Shown: positions 1 through 7,799, numbered from the stretch's first letter. The stretch: DNA of 64,000 nt from Syntrophotalea acetylenivorans (GCF_001887775.1 NZ_CP015519.1:2542001-2606000); one strand, 5' to 3'. Notes: generated from the letters alone by a model not told the origin. Translations and numbers: made by a program.

Positions 1-2
1 AT

Positions 3-446
3 GCGCTGCTAGGTCAGATCGTCGACTTTGCCGCCAACCATACTTCCATGCACAATGTCGTGATCAATACGGATTTTGCTGCCGATCTGCCCACCCTGCT
101 GGTAGATGGTGACCAGATGCGGCAGGTCGCGATCAACATCATGCTCAACGCGGGGTCTGCCATGTCCGAAGGGGGAGTCCTTACGGTCCGGTCCGAGAGG
201 GTGGGAGAAAAGGTGGTGTTGAGCTTTGCCGATACCGGCGAGGGTATCGAGAGTGAAAATCTCGATAAGATTTTTGAGCCGTTTTTCACTACCAAGAAGA
301 AAGGTACTGGTTTGGGACTGGCGATAACCCGCCAGATTGTTCGCCATCACCAAGGCAATATGGAGGTTGATAGCCAGCTGGGCCAGGGGACCACAATGCG
401 CGTATGGCTTCCGGTGCCGAAGGAGGAAGAAGGACAGGATGGATAA
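3..446 (+). CDS. Sensor histidine kinase, C-terminal ATPase part (truncated by window edge)
   Basis: The frame is open from the first bases of the window, so the N-terminal sensor and dimerisation parts lie outside. What is visible is a HATPase_c domain: an N-box-like segment (INIMLNAGSAM), the G1 box DTGEGIE and the G2 box GTGLGLAI, ending in a typical kinase C-terminus (MRVWLPVP). This domain binds ATP and phosphorylates a conserved histidine upstream. Its stop codon overlaps the start of the response-regulator gene by 8 nt, so the two are almost certainly co-translated partners. What it senses cannot be read from this fragment. The downstream transporters suggest a carboxylate or energy-status signal (inference). 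Confidence 0.93.
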   Translation, partial: ALLGQIVDFAANHTSMHNVVINTDFAADLPTLLVDGDQMRQVAINIMLNAGSAMSEGGVLTVRSERVGEKVVLSFADTGEGIESENLDKIFEPFFTTKKKGTGLGLAITRQIVRHHQGNMEVDSQLGQGTTMRVWLPVPKEEEGQDG

Positions 447-1830
447 AAAGCGGATATTGCTCATTGATGACGAGGAAGGCATGTGTCGAATGATGGAAGC
501 GGTCCTGCTCGACAGCGGCTACGCGGTCAAGTCGTATACCCGCTCCGTCGAGGCTGTGGACGCTTTCCAGGCCGGTCTGTTCGATCTTGCCGTGACGGAC
601 ATCAAGATGCCCGAGATGGATGGATTGACGGTGTTGCAGAGACTCAAGGAAAAAGATCCCGGTCTGCCGGTCATTGTCATATCGGCCTTTGCAACCTTGG
701 ACACCTCGATTCAAGCTCTGAGGCGCGGTGCTCACGATATGGTGACCAAGCCCTTTGAGCCGGATGAACTTCTCTATCGGGTCAAGAACGCTCTGCATCA
801 CAATCAGCTGCTTGCCGAAAACCGCGAATTGCGTGAAGAGTTGGCCGGCCGTTTTGATTTTTCAAAAATCGTCGGTAGCTCCAAGGCCTTGATGAATGTG
901 CTCGAGACGGTAAAAAAAATTGCCATTCGAGATACCTCGGTGTTGATTACGGGAGATTCGGGAACAGGCAAGGAGCTGATCGCCCAGGCTTTGCACTACA
1001 ACTCGCCCCGTAGGGATAAGAAATATCTGGCTATCAATTGCGGTGCTCTTCCGGAGTCGGTGCTGGAGGGCGAATTGTTCGGGTACAAAAAAGGCGCCTT
1101 TACCGGCGCCAACGAGAGTCGCAAGGGATTACTTGAAGAAGCCGATGGCGGTACGCTGTTTCTCGACGAGGTCGGCAATCTGCCTCTCAACGTACAAAAA
1201 TTGCTGTTGCGCTTTCTGCAAGAGCAGGAGTTCCGGCGTATTGGCGACAATACCTCCATCAAGGTCAATGTGCGCATCGTTTCAGCCACCAATGCCGACT
1301 TGCTGGAAGGGTGTCGGAGCGGTGAATTTCGCGAAGATCTCTATTACCGGCTCAACGTACTCAATATTCATCTGCCGCCTTTGCGCGAACGTCCCGAAGA
1401 TATTTCTCTGCTGGCGGCCCATTTTATTAAGCTGCAAAATGAGAAATTCGCAACTCAAATCAAGGGATTAACTCCCGAGGCGGCTCACGCTCTGGCAAGT
1501 TATGACTGGCCTGGAAATATTCGTCAGTTGCGCAATGTGATCGAAGCTTCCATGGCGATGGAAGACAGCGATTACCTGACATTGCCAGTATTGAGTCAGT
1601 TTATCGATATACAATCGGGGGCGTCGGGGCAGGATGCTGTGCCGGTCACCGCGGTTCCCTGGGCAGAAGATTACGCCGAGTCCCTGGCGCGCTTTGAAAT
1701 GGAGTATCTCAAACAGCTTTTGCAAAAGGCTAAGGGTAATATTGAGGCTGCCGCAAAATCCGCTGGCATGAACATGGCGACCATTTACCGTAAAATAAAA
1801 AAATACGATCTCAACAAAGAAGATTACTGA
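439..1830 (+). CDS. NtrC-family sigma-54-dependent response regulator
   Basis: 463-residue three-domain activator. The receiver domain (about 1-120) has the acidic pair in LLIDDEEG and phospho-acceptor Asp54 in VTDIKMP. The AAA+ domain (about 140-375) has Walker A GDSGTGKE, the sigma-54 contact loop GAFTGA and Walker B-like GGTLFLDEVG. A Fis-type helix-turn-helix forms the C-terminus (AAKSAGMNMATIYRKIKK). I chose ATG 439, which follows AGGAGG and overlaps the kinase stop; an upstream in-frame extension would run deep into the kinase gene. Once phosphorylated by its partner kinase it should activate sigma-54 promoters. Such promoters with repeated palindromes lie just downstream at about 2123, 5450 and 6673, making the adjacent transporter genes its most likely targets (inference). 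Confidence 0.95.
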   Translation: MDKKRILLIDDEEGMCRMMEAVLLDSGYAVKSYTRSVEAVDAFQAGLFDLAVTDIKMPEMDGLTVLQRLKEKDPGLPVIVISAFATLDTSIQALRRGAHDMVTKPFEPDELLYRVKNALHHNQLLAENRELREELAGRFDFSKIVGSSKALMNVLETVKKIAIRDTSVLITGDSGTGKELIAQALHYNSPRRDKKYLAINCGALPESVLEGELFGYKKGAFTGANESRKGLLEEADGGTLFLDEVGNLPLNVQKLLLRFLQEQEFRRIGDNTSIKVNVRIVSATNADLLEGCRSGEFREDLYYRLNVLNIHLPPLRERPEDISLLAAHFIKLQNEKFATQIKGLTPEAAHALASYDWPGNIRQLRNVIEASMAMEDSDYLTLPVLSQFIDIQSGASGQDAVPVTAVPWAEDYAESLARFEMEYLKQLLQKAKGNIEAAAKSAGMNMATIYRKIKKYDLNKEDY

Positions 1831-1842
1831 TTCGCTGCGCCT

Positions 1843-2027
1843 TTTTGCAATCATGCAAAAAAAAGCCGAGTCTTTGCATCCGTGCAAATGAGTTTTACGC
1901 TTATTGCGAGACATGGCAGCTGACTATCAGAAATGAACAAGGGCCCAGTATCAGGGCCATAGGCGGGCTTCCGGCAACGGGAAGCCCGTTTTTTTCTTGG
2001 TTTCGGGGCTTTTGCAACCTTGCAAAA
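1843..2027. promoter_or_regulatory. Three TTTTGCA-N4-TGCAAAA palindromes (putative UAS)
   Basis: Three inverted repeats with a constant 4-bp spacer lie between the activator gene and the first sigma-54 promoter: 1843-1860 (TTTTGCA-ATCA-TGCAAAA), 1873-1888 (TTTGCA-TCCG-TGCAAA) and 2010-2027 (TTTTGCA-ACCT-TGCAAAA). The same palindrome recurs before the promoters at 5450 and 6673. The nearest copy ends about 100 bp before the -24 element, a normal distance for an enhancer bound by an NtrC-type activator. Binding by the product of the gene at 439-1830 is inferred. Confidence 0.8.
1963..1997 (+). terminator. Rho-independent terminator of the kinase/regulator operon
   Basis: Stem GGGCTTCC (1965-1972) pairs with GGAAGCCC (1980-1987) and is followed by a run of T. 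It lies about 130 bp after the regulator stop codon and separates that operon from the transporter unit. Confidence 0.85.
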
Positions 2028-2122
2028 GAATTAATCACAATTTCTGGATGGACACCCTCCTGCTTTTTTTAAATATTTGAAAATACATCGGTTTTTGGTC
2101 TTTTTCTGAGGTCTTGTGCGTC

Positions 2123-2140
2123 TTGGTATGGGCCTTGCTC
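2123..2140 (+). promoter_or_regulatory. Sigma-54 (-24/-12) promoter for the OFA transporter
   Basis: TTGGTATGGGCCTTGCTC has GG at 2125-2126 and GC at 2137-2138, the exact 12-bp offset of sigma-54 promoters. Transcription should start near 2150, giving a leader of about 300 nt. Enhancer-like palindromes lie upstream. Confidence 0.85.
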
Positions 2141-2144
2141 AATC

Positions 2145-2312
2145 CCTGTCTTGAAAGCTACTCCTTGATGGCATAGGGCCGTGGGGGTTCTAGTTGAGGG
2201 ACAGGAGATTCTCGCGCCATGATACTTTTAACCTTTGGTTTCTTTGGTAGTGTGACATCCCTGCTCCTTCTGTTTGCCGTTTGGATGAGGTCTTAAGGGC
2301 CTCTAGATATTC
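2145..2312 (+). promoter_or_regulatory. Leader RNA similar to the one at 5475-5602
   Basis: This transcribed, non-coding stretch aligns with the leader downstream of the second sigma-54 promoter, almost without gaps for about 115 nt. Shared blocks are GAAAG-Y-TACTCCTT, GGCAT, TTGAGGGACA, a small AACC/GGTT-type hairpin near 2230, and TTAAGGGC...GGCCTCTA near 2294. The genes that follow (MFS carrier versus SatP permease) are unrelated in sequence, so the similarity belongs to the promoter/leader cassette. The CTCCT in the conserved block is complementary to the AGGAG ribosome-binding sites of both genes, so translational control is possible but unproven. Confidence 0.55.
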
Positions 2313-2450
2313 TTTAGGCTGCTTGCTGTTGAACTGACCGGTATTTCGTTCCATAGATTCATGATCGTACTAGCGAGTTGTCTAACCTGATGAAATTGGC
2401 TGCGGATTGCCCAGTCATAACAGACACTGAAGGAAGAGGAGAAAACTGTC

Positions 2451-3725
2451 ATGCAACCCGAAAAGAACACAATCAAAAGCAAAGGCATGCAGGTTGTCGT
2501 TGCCGGCCTGGGCATCAACCTGGCGCTGGGAATCATTTACGCTTACAGCATGCTCAAAGGTGAAATTGGCCAACTGTTTGAGGGTGCCGGCGACCCCTAT
2601 GCCACCGCTTGTCTCGTTTTTGCCGTGGCGATGGTTTTCGGTGGCAAAATGCAGGATAAGGTTGGTCCGCGCCTGACAGCTATTATGGGTGGCCTGTTGG
2701 TGGGTGCCGGCTTCCTGGTCTGCTCTCAGACTTCCGATTACTGGGGCTGGATTCTGGGCTTCGGTGTTCTGGCGGGCAGTGGCATCGGTTTCGCTTATTC
2801 TGCTGCGACTCCTCCGGCTCTGAAATGGTTCCCGCCCGCGAAGACCGGTTTGATCGTCGGTCTCGTTGTCTCCGGCTTTGGTATCGCTCCCGTCTACCTG
2901 GCTCCGGTCGCTAAACATCTCCTGGCTCAGCATGGCCTGCACACCACCATGATGATTCTGGGCATTGCGTTTATCGCCATTGTCTGCGGCATGGCCATGT
3001 TGTTGACCAATCCGCCCGCAGGTTTTTCCCCGGCTGAAAAAGCTTCTGCCGGCCCTGCTAAGGCGAAGACCAAAGATGTCGGTCCTATGCAGATGCTTAA
3101 AGACGGTCGTTTCTACACCCTGTGGTTGAGCTTTTTCATCGGTGCCGGTGCCGGCCTGATGGTAATCGGCAGTATTAAAGGGATCGCCAAGCAGAGCTTG
3201 GGTGAAATGGCCTTTGTCGCCGTTGCGGTAATGGCCGTTGGTAATGCCTCCGGACGGATTGTCGCCGGTATCCTGTCCGACAAGATCGGTCGTGTTGCAA
3301 CCCTGACCACTATGTTGCTCTTCCAGGCGGGCCTCATGTTTACCGCTATGAAAGTTGTGTCCACCCCGGACGCTGGACCTGTTGTTATCACTCTGCTGGC
3401 CGCTTTCATGGGCTTTAACTACGGCTCCAACCTGTCCCTGTTCCCTGCCTTTTCCAAGGATTTCTGGGGTGCCAAAAACTACGGAACCAACTTCGGTCTC
3501 CTGTTTTCCGCCTGGGGCGTCGGCGCCTTTGTACTGGTAAAGGTTTCGGCTGCTCTTTCCGCTAAGTACGGTGGTATGGAAACTTCCTTCATGGTGGCCG
3601 GTGTTATGCTCCTGGTCGGTGCCATGATGGCTCTGTCCCTGCGTTCCAAAAAAGCTGCAGTGCCGGTTTCCGAGCCGATCCTTGCCGAAGAAGAGGATCT
3701 GGTTCTGCAGGAAGTCAGCGAATAA
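2451..3725 (+). CDS. OFA-family MFS transporter (oxalate/formate antiporter-like)
   Basis: 424-residue protein of the major facilitator superfamily with about 12 hydrophobic segments in two halves joined by a hydrophilic loop near residues 185-210. The opening (GLGINLALGIIYAYSML) and the segment YSAATPPALKWFPPAKTGL are typical of the OFA branch, whose members move small mono- or dicarboxylates such as oxalate and formate. The C-terminus is an acidic cytoplasmic tail. The start follows GGAAGAGGAG. It lies behind a sigma-54 promoter with enhancer palindromes and is followed by acetate-family permeases, so it probably handles a short organic acid. The exact substrate cannot be read from sequence. 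Confidence 0.9.
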   Translation: MQPEKNTIKSKGMQVVVAGLGINLALGIIYAYSMLKGEIGQLFEGAGDPYATACLVFAVAMVFGGKMQDKVGPRLTAIMGGLLVGAGFLVCSQTSDYWGWILGFGVLAGSGIGFAYSAATPPALKWFPPAKTGLIVGLVVSGFGIAPVYLAPVAKHLLAQHGLHTTMMILGIAFIAIVCGMAMLLTNPPAGFSPAEKASAGPAKAKTKDVGPMQMLKDGRFYTLWLSFFIGAGAGLMVIGSIKGIAKQSLGEMAFVAVAVMAVGNASGRIVAGILSDKIGRVATLTTMLLFQAGLMFTAMKVVSTPDAGPVVITLLAAFMGFNYGSNLSLFPAFSKDFWGAKNYGTNFGLLFSAWGVGAFVLVKVSAALSAKYGGMETSFMVAGVMLLVGAMMALSLRSKKAAVPVSEPILAEEEDLVLQEVSE

Positions 3726-3752
3726 TCCTTTCAGATTCTGTTGTTTCTTCAA

Positions 3753-3787
3753 CCACTGTCAGCCCGCCTAAGGTGGGCTGACAGTGG
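3753..3787 (+). repeat. Intercistronic hairpin
   Basis: A perfect 13-bp inverted repeat, CCACTGTCAGCCC (3753-3765) and GGGCTGACAGTGG (3775-3787), lies between the MFS gene and the next permease. No T run follows, so it is more likely an mRNA-stabilising or attenuating hairpin than a full terminator. Confidence 0.75.
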
Positions 3788-3803
3788 TGTTGCGGGAGGT
3801 CTC

Positions 3804-4406
3804 ATGTCTGGTTCTTCATCTTCCGTGTCTTCTCTGGAATTCCCCAGTCCGCCACTTGTGGCTCTCGCACTATCCCTGACCGTTTACCTTCTCAGTTTGC
3901 TGGGTCCCTATCGTCCGCCGGTTTTGCTGACCGGCATCATCCTTGTCTGTGGCGCGGTGGTGCAGTTGATGTACGCCCTCTACAGTCAGCAACGGGGAGA
4001 TTCACGGACGGCGGCGGTCTTGCTACCCTTCGGCATTTTCTGGTTGTCACTGGTCAGCTATAATGTGTTTCCCGAGCTCGGACTGGGCCGCCACCCCAAT
4101 TCCATCACCATGTTCTCCTACCTGAGTCTCTGGGGCTTTTTTGTTGCCATTCTGTTTCTGGGAAGTTTCCGCAGAAGTCTTGCTGTGCAGATTCTTTTTG
4201 GAACGCTGTTGTTCTCTCTGCTGTCCTTATCGATGAATTACCTTCGCGATGATCAGGTCTTTCTGATCATTGGATGTTCCTGCGGATTTTTTTCCGCTTT
4301 GACTGCGATTTATATTGCTGTAGCGCAAACAGTCAACCAGCGGCTGCAGCGTTATCTTGTACCTCTTGGCCGCCGGTTCGGGATGGTCGTAGGGGATAGT
4401 GATTGA
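3804..4406 (+). CDS. Divergent AceTr/SatP-type (GPR1/FUN34/YaaH) permease
   Basis: 200 residues with six predicted membrane helices in the arrangement of the acetate/succinate permease family; the segments SLWGFFVAILFLGSFRRSL and CGFFSALTAIYIAVAQTVN match the family's later helices. The N-terminal NPAPLG signature of the family is degenerate here (FPSPPLVAL). I chose ATG 3804 because GGGAGG sits just before it; an earlier in-frame ATG at 3741 would start inside the intercistronic hairpin. It follows the OFA transporter in the same direction and is probably read through from the same sigma-54 promoter. The lost signature makes its substrate uncertain. Confidence 0.8.
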   Translation: MSGSSSSVSSLEFPSPPLVALALSLTVYLLSLLGPYRPPVLLTGIILVCGAVVQLMYALYSQQRGDSRTAAVLLPFGIFWLSLVSYNVFPELGLGRHPNSITMFSYLSLWGFFVAILFLGSFRRSLAVQILFGTLLFSLLSLSMNYLRDDQVFLIIGCSCGFFSALTAIYIAVAQTVNQRLQRYLVPLGRRFGMVVGDSD

Positions 4407-4515
4407 TAGGCTTGCCAATGGAGGCCTTTTCAGTTACTTTTCAAGGAAGGTCAGGCGGTAGCTGCCAATCTTGGTGTTACCAGAGGTGTCTGTCTTTTAA
4501 AGGGGACGAAGAAGG

Positions 4516-4848
4516 ATGAGTCCTGGTCAACAGATGACAATATTAGGGCTGGCCGCCCTATGTTATTATGCTGTTTTGTTGGCATTAGGTGTTGTCGACA
4601 CAGAGGTTATGCCCCAGTTTGTGGTTTCGGCGGTGATTTTTCTCTCTTCCGGGCGAATGCTTCGTGGCATGACCCGTCGTAGAACCAAAAAAAAGCGAGA
4701 GGATGAAAAGCCGCGGAAGGAACCGAACTGGGCGCTGCGCGCTCAGATTTTGAACTGGGTGATGGCTTTGTTGATTCTCGGTGCCCTTGGTTTGTGGGTT
4801 ATGAAACCGGTGGGTGTCTCCTTTTTAGAGATGTTCGGTTTAAAATAA
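4516..4848 (+). CDS. Small membrane protein of unknown function
   Basis: 110 residues with three hydrophobic segments (about 7-26, 33-45 and 83-103) and a strongly charged Lys/Arg/Glu stretch around residues 51-72. I do not recognise a family. It lies 109 bp after the permease gene, same strand, within the same sigma-54-driven stretch, with purine-rich sequence before the ATG. It may be an accessory of the transporters (inference from position only). The next 860 bp are non-coding. Confidence 0.6.
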   Translation: MSPGQQMTILGLAALCYYAVLLALGVVDTEVMPQFVVSAVIFLSSGRMLRGMTRRRTKKKREDEKPRKEPNWALRAQILNWVMALLILGALGLWVMKPVGVSFLEMFGLK

Positions 4849-5180
4849 GCCTCGTTGTAGGGTCGCTCCCGTTCAAACATGTCCTCTTTGTGCAGGCCAT
4901 GTTTTCTTTTCTGAAAAACTTTCGTTGCGCTCATTCCAGTCTGTAAAGTTTTTTCTCAATGTTTCCTCGGGTCCTTTCTTCCTGCCTTGTTCTTCTCCCG
5001 TCCTGATTTTGAAATAGAAAAACCATCGAAGGTCAACCGCCTGCTGTAGGTTCGAGTCTCGGAAATTCTTGCCTCCACCAAGATAAGTTTGATTCGGGAT
5101 TCAACCCCTTTAGATAAACTCCATTGATTCATGAGTTGATTCATAAATAGCAAGTGTGCTTTGTTCCGTGTTTCTGCAAG

Positions 5181-5366
5181 TTTTGCAAATTTGCGAAAAA
5201 AACCTCTGTGTTTGCATAATTGCAAATGGTGTTTGCGGCAGCGAATAGACATTAATTTGAGTCTCTGAAATGAACAAATGCTTTGCTTCTGGGCGCTGGG
5301 CCGGGTTCTGCCGATAAGGAAGTATTGCTTTTATGGTCCTCCGGTTTTTTGCAACACTGCAAAAAA
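5181..5366. promoter_or_regulatory. Three TTTTGCA-N4-TGCAAAA palindromes (putative UAS)
   Basis: Copies at 5181-5198 (TTTTGCA-AATT-TGCGAAA), 5211-5226 (TTTGCA-TAAT-TGCAAA) and 5347-5364 (TTTTGCA-ACAC-TGCAAAA, with flanking T and A runs). The last ends about 88 bp before the -24 element of the promoter at 5450. Spacer length and half-sites match the cluster at 1843-2027. The preceding stretch from 4849 shows no gene. Confidence 0.8.
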
Positions 5367-5449
5367 AACAATAAGAACGGTTTTGCGTTGTGGCCGGCGG
5401 TTTATTGTAACTAATTGAAAAAACAGGATAGCTTAACTTTCATTGAGTC

Positions 5450-5467
5450 TTGGTATAGGCCTTGCTA
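5450..5467 (+). promoter_or_regulatory. Sigma-54 promoter for the SatP-type permease
   Basis: TTGGTATAGGCCTTGCTA has GG at 5452-5453 and GC at 5464-5465 with correct spacing. It is nearly identical to the promoter at 2123. The predicted start near 5477 gives a leader of about 235 nt. Confidence 0.85.
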
Positions 5468-5474
5468 AATGCCT

Positions 5475-5602
5475 AGCCCGAAAGTTACTCCTTTCAGGCA
5501 TGGAGTTGCGGCAGACATTGTTGAGGGACAAGGACTACTTCGCTCCATGCCACTTTTTAAACTTTGGTTTTTGCGCCTTTAAGGGCTAAGGCCTCTACAA
5601 AT
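5475..5602 (+). promoter_or_regulatory. Leader RNA with strong stem, similar to 2145-2312
   Basis: Contains a perfect 9-bp stem, GGCATGGAG (about 5497-5505) with CTCCATGCC (about 5543-5551), enclosing the block TTGAGGGACA, then an AAAC/GTTT hairpin near 5560 and TTTAAGGGC...GGCCTCTA. The order of blocks is the same as in the leader upstream of the OFA gene. The equivalent outer stem there is weaker and partly mismatched, so covariation support is incomplete. Candidate cis-regulatory RNA. Confidence 0.55.
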
Positions 5603-5711
5603 ATCAAAAATAAGTGAGCGGCAGGCAGAAGATGTGGCTTACCCCCGTGCCAGCTGAACCGTCGGTCCGCTCAATGGCATTCAAACCCGGATGAATAGGA
5701 GAACCAACGTT

Positions 5712-6302
5712 ATGGCAGATCAACGCACTCTGGTAGACAATACGGCCAATCCCGCTCCTCTTGGCCTGCTCGGTTTCGGCATGACCACCGTACTTCTCAA
5801 CCTGCACAATGCCGGTTTCTTCCCCCTCGACACCATGATTCTCGCTATGGGTATTTTCTACGGTGGTGCCGCTCAGATTCTGGCTGGTCTCATGGAATGG
5901 CGTAAGGGCAATACCTTCGCTACTACTGCTTTTATCAGTTATGGTTCTTTCTGGTTGACTCTGGTGGCTCTGGTGCTGATCCCCAAGGCCAACCTCGCTG
6001 GTATTGCCGGTCCCGATAAGGCCACCGCAATGGCCGCTTACCTGACCATGTGGGGTTTCTTCACCGCCATCATGTTCCTCGGCACTTTCCGTCTCAGCCG
6101 CGCTCTGCAGGTCGTTTTCGGTTCCTTGACCCTGCTTTTCTTCCTGCTGGCCGCCGGCGACTTTACCGGTAACCATACCCTCACCGTCATTGCCGGTTAC
6201 GAAGGTATCTTCTGTGGCTTCTCCGCTATCTACACCGCGCTGGCCCAGGTACTGAACGAAGTCAATGGTCGCAATGTTCTGCCCCTGGGTGCTATAGCCT
6301 AA
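5712..6302 (+). CDS. Acetate permease, SatP/AceTr (GPR1/FUN34/YaaH) family
   Basis: 196 residues, six membrane helices, full family length. The family signature [11 protein letters not shown] occurs near residue 14, and the segment [21 protein letters not shown] matches the conserved second/third-helix region. Family members form channels or proton-coupled carriers for acetate and succinate in the inner membrane. ATG 5712 follows AGGAG with a 10-nt gap; an in-frame ATG at 5691 lacks such a site. It is the only canonical one of three paralogues in this cluster, with its own sigma-54 promoter, enhancer palindromes and terminator, so it is a monocistronic, activator-controlled uptake gene. Confidence 0.93.
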   Translation: MADQRTLVDNTANPAPLGLLGFGMTTVLLNLHNAGFFPLDTMILAMGIFYGGAAQILAGLMEWRKGNTFATTAFISYGSFWLTLVALVLIPKANLAGIAGPDKATAMAAYLTMWGFFTAIMFLGTFRLSRALQVVFGSLTLLFFLLAAGDFTGNHTLTVIAGYEGIFCGFSAIYTALAQVLNEVNGRNVLPLGAIA

Positions 6303-6332
6303 TCCGCCGGACACTGCTTCAATTGAAACGCC

Positions 6333-6367
6333 AATGGCGGGACCTTACGGTCCCGCCATTTTTTTTG
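6333..6367 (+). terminator. Rho-independent terminator after the SatP gene
   Basis: AATGGCGGGACC (6333-6344) pairs perfectly with GGTCCCGCCATT (6349-6360) and is followed by a T run. Confidence 0.92.
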
Positions 6368-6396
6368 AAACGGGAGTGAGCGGATTGAAGGGTTGC

Positions 6397-6442
6397 TTTT
6401 GCAATAATGCAAAAAGAGATTACTGCTTTGCAATCTTGCAAA
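6397..6442. promoter_or_regulatory. Two TTTTGCA-N4-TGCAAAA palindromes (putative UAS)
   Basis: 6397-6414 (TTTTGCA-ATAA-TGCAAAA) and 6427-6442 (TTTGCA-ATCT-TGCAAA), centres 29 bp apart, about three helical turns. They lie about 230 bp before the -24 element at 6675, farther than in the other two clusters but still feasible for DNA looping. Confidence 0.78.
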
Positions 6443-6672
6443 TAAGCAGGTTTTTAGAGCTGCAATCCGTAACCTGTTGAATAGAAAAGGAAAGTTTCTA
6501 GAGGTTGGCTGGTCTTGGGTAGCCGGGGACAATTTTGCCCGGTTTGTTTCTCTTTCTGTTTCTTGCATGGCTGCGAAATCAAGGTTGGGTTGTGAGGTCT
6601 TAATGTGCCGGAAAGGTCTGTAAGTAGTTGAGATTTTTATATAAATAAATATTGAGTGAATTGTGCCATGTA

Positions 6673-6690
6673 TTGGTATGACGCTTGCTA
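6673..6690 (+). promoter_or_regulatory. Sigma-54 promoter for the Cys-rich permease gene
   Basis: TTGGTATGACGCTTGCTA has GG at 6675-6676 and GC at 6687-6688. The leader to ATG 6810 is about 110 nt and does not resemble the two leaders upstream. Confidence 0.82.
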
Positions 6691-6809
6691 TTTAAGAAGA
6701 AAGTCAAGAAACAACAGCTGTTTAGGCCTGCTAGCTAAGTGATAGGCAGATACGAATTGCAGCCGTCGCGATCCAAATAATACTCCAACCCCAAAGAAAG
6801 GAACTGGTC

Positions 6810-7799
6810 ATGAACGACGGAATTCTCTGTTCCTTTTACGGCAAGGATGACGATTGTTGTGATGTGGGCTGCGATTATATTTCATCGTCAGACGTGCCGA
6901 CTATTATCCGTTACTGCAGTGCCGATTTCCGTTCGTGTCATCGGTACCAGGAATTAGCTCATCGCTTTTCGATCAGCCCCCAAGTCAAACAGAAAGTTGT
7001 GGGTGATGCGGCTGTTCTCCGTCAATCGCGACCATCCATTCAGTTCGAAAAGCCACTAATCAAGCCTTTCAAGGTCAAATGGTCCTTGCCCTCTTTATGG
7101 CACCAGGTGGCTACCCGCTCCATGCTGGAGCCGACTCCCTTAGTCCGACAAAGGCGAATTGCGCGCCCCGTCGGCTCTCAAAAGCTTCGCCAGGTTTCGG
7201 CGGCTCCCGTTTCCGTGCCGGCCCAGGGTTCGGTCTCTGTGGGTTTTTTGGGATTTGGTGTTGCGACGGTGCTGCTCAGTATTCAGATAGCGAACTTTTT
7301 CCCCCTGGCAACCTTGCTGACGACGATGAGCATTTTCTATGCGGGACTTGCGCAGGTCATCAGCGGGGCTCTGGAGTGGCGAAAAAATAATGCCTTTGGT
7401 GCTACCGCATTTCTGTCTTACGGCTTTTTTTGCCTCGCCTTTGTATCGGTTGCGGTTATGACTCACACCGGTATGGCACCAGCGCCTTCAGGCTCTGCCA
7501 CAGCCGCCTGCCTCGGGTTGTTGGGTCTGGTATCGGCAACTTTATTTTTCGGGGCCCTGCGTCTCGAAAAGATTTGGCGCCTCTTTTCTGCTTTGTTGAC
7601 TCTCTCCCTTGTCCTGCTGGCTTTTGGACATGCCACGGATATTGCTGGTATCAAGCCGGTAGCAGGCTTCGGAGGAGTAGTCACTGGTACTCTCGCGATT
7701 TGTACTGGTTTGGTGCATTCTTTTAAGACCGTGTACAGCCGTCGTGGTCTCGTGCCGGTTCCTGCTTTACAGGAATTGGCTAAGTCATCGATGGTGTAA
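6810..7799 (+). CDS. AceTr-family permease with Cys-rich N-terminal extension
   Basis: 329 residues. Residues from about 135 to 315 form a six-helix AceTr/SatP-type permease (GFLGFGVATVLL; MSIFYAGLAQVISGALEWRK). Ahead of it is a soluble extension of about 130 residues whose first 50 hold six cysteines (DDDCCDVGC ... IIRYC ... RSCHRY), resembling small metal-binding or redox modules of this bacterial group. The ATG follows AAAGGAA. A fused regulatory or metal/redox-sensing domain is plausible but not shown. The family's NPAPLG motif is missing. It has its own sigma-54 promoter and enhancer palindromes and is followed after 34 bp by a small HTH gene. Confidence 0.82.
   Translation: MNDGILCSFYGKDDDCCDVGCDYISSSDVPTIIRYCSADFRSCHRYQELAHRFSISPQVKQKVVGDAAVLRQSRPSIQFEKPLIKPFKVKWSLPSLWHQVATRSMLEPTPLVRQRRIARPVGSQKLRQVSAAPVSVPAQGSVSVGFLGFGVATVLLSIQIANFFPLATLLTTMSIFYAGLAQVISGALEWRKNNAFGATAFLSYGFFCLAFVSVAVMTHTGMAPAPSGSATAACLGLLGLVSATLFFGALRLEKIWRLFSALLTLSLVLLAFGHATDIAGIKPVAGFGGVVTGTLAICTGLVHSFKTVYSRRGLVPVPALQELAKSSMV

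Noticed and set aside
2145-2312. Known c-di-GMP (GEMM) riboswitch in the transporter leader
   Set aside because: The conserved tetraloop/receptor and GGNCACGCACAGGGCAAACC-type core of GEMM is not present.
2415-3752. A 445-codon open frame antisense to the OFA transporter
   Set aside because: Hydrophilic, low-complexity shadow without domains or ribosome-binding site.
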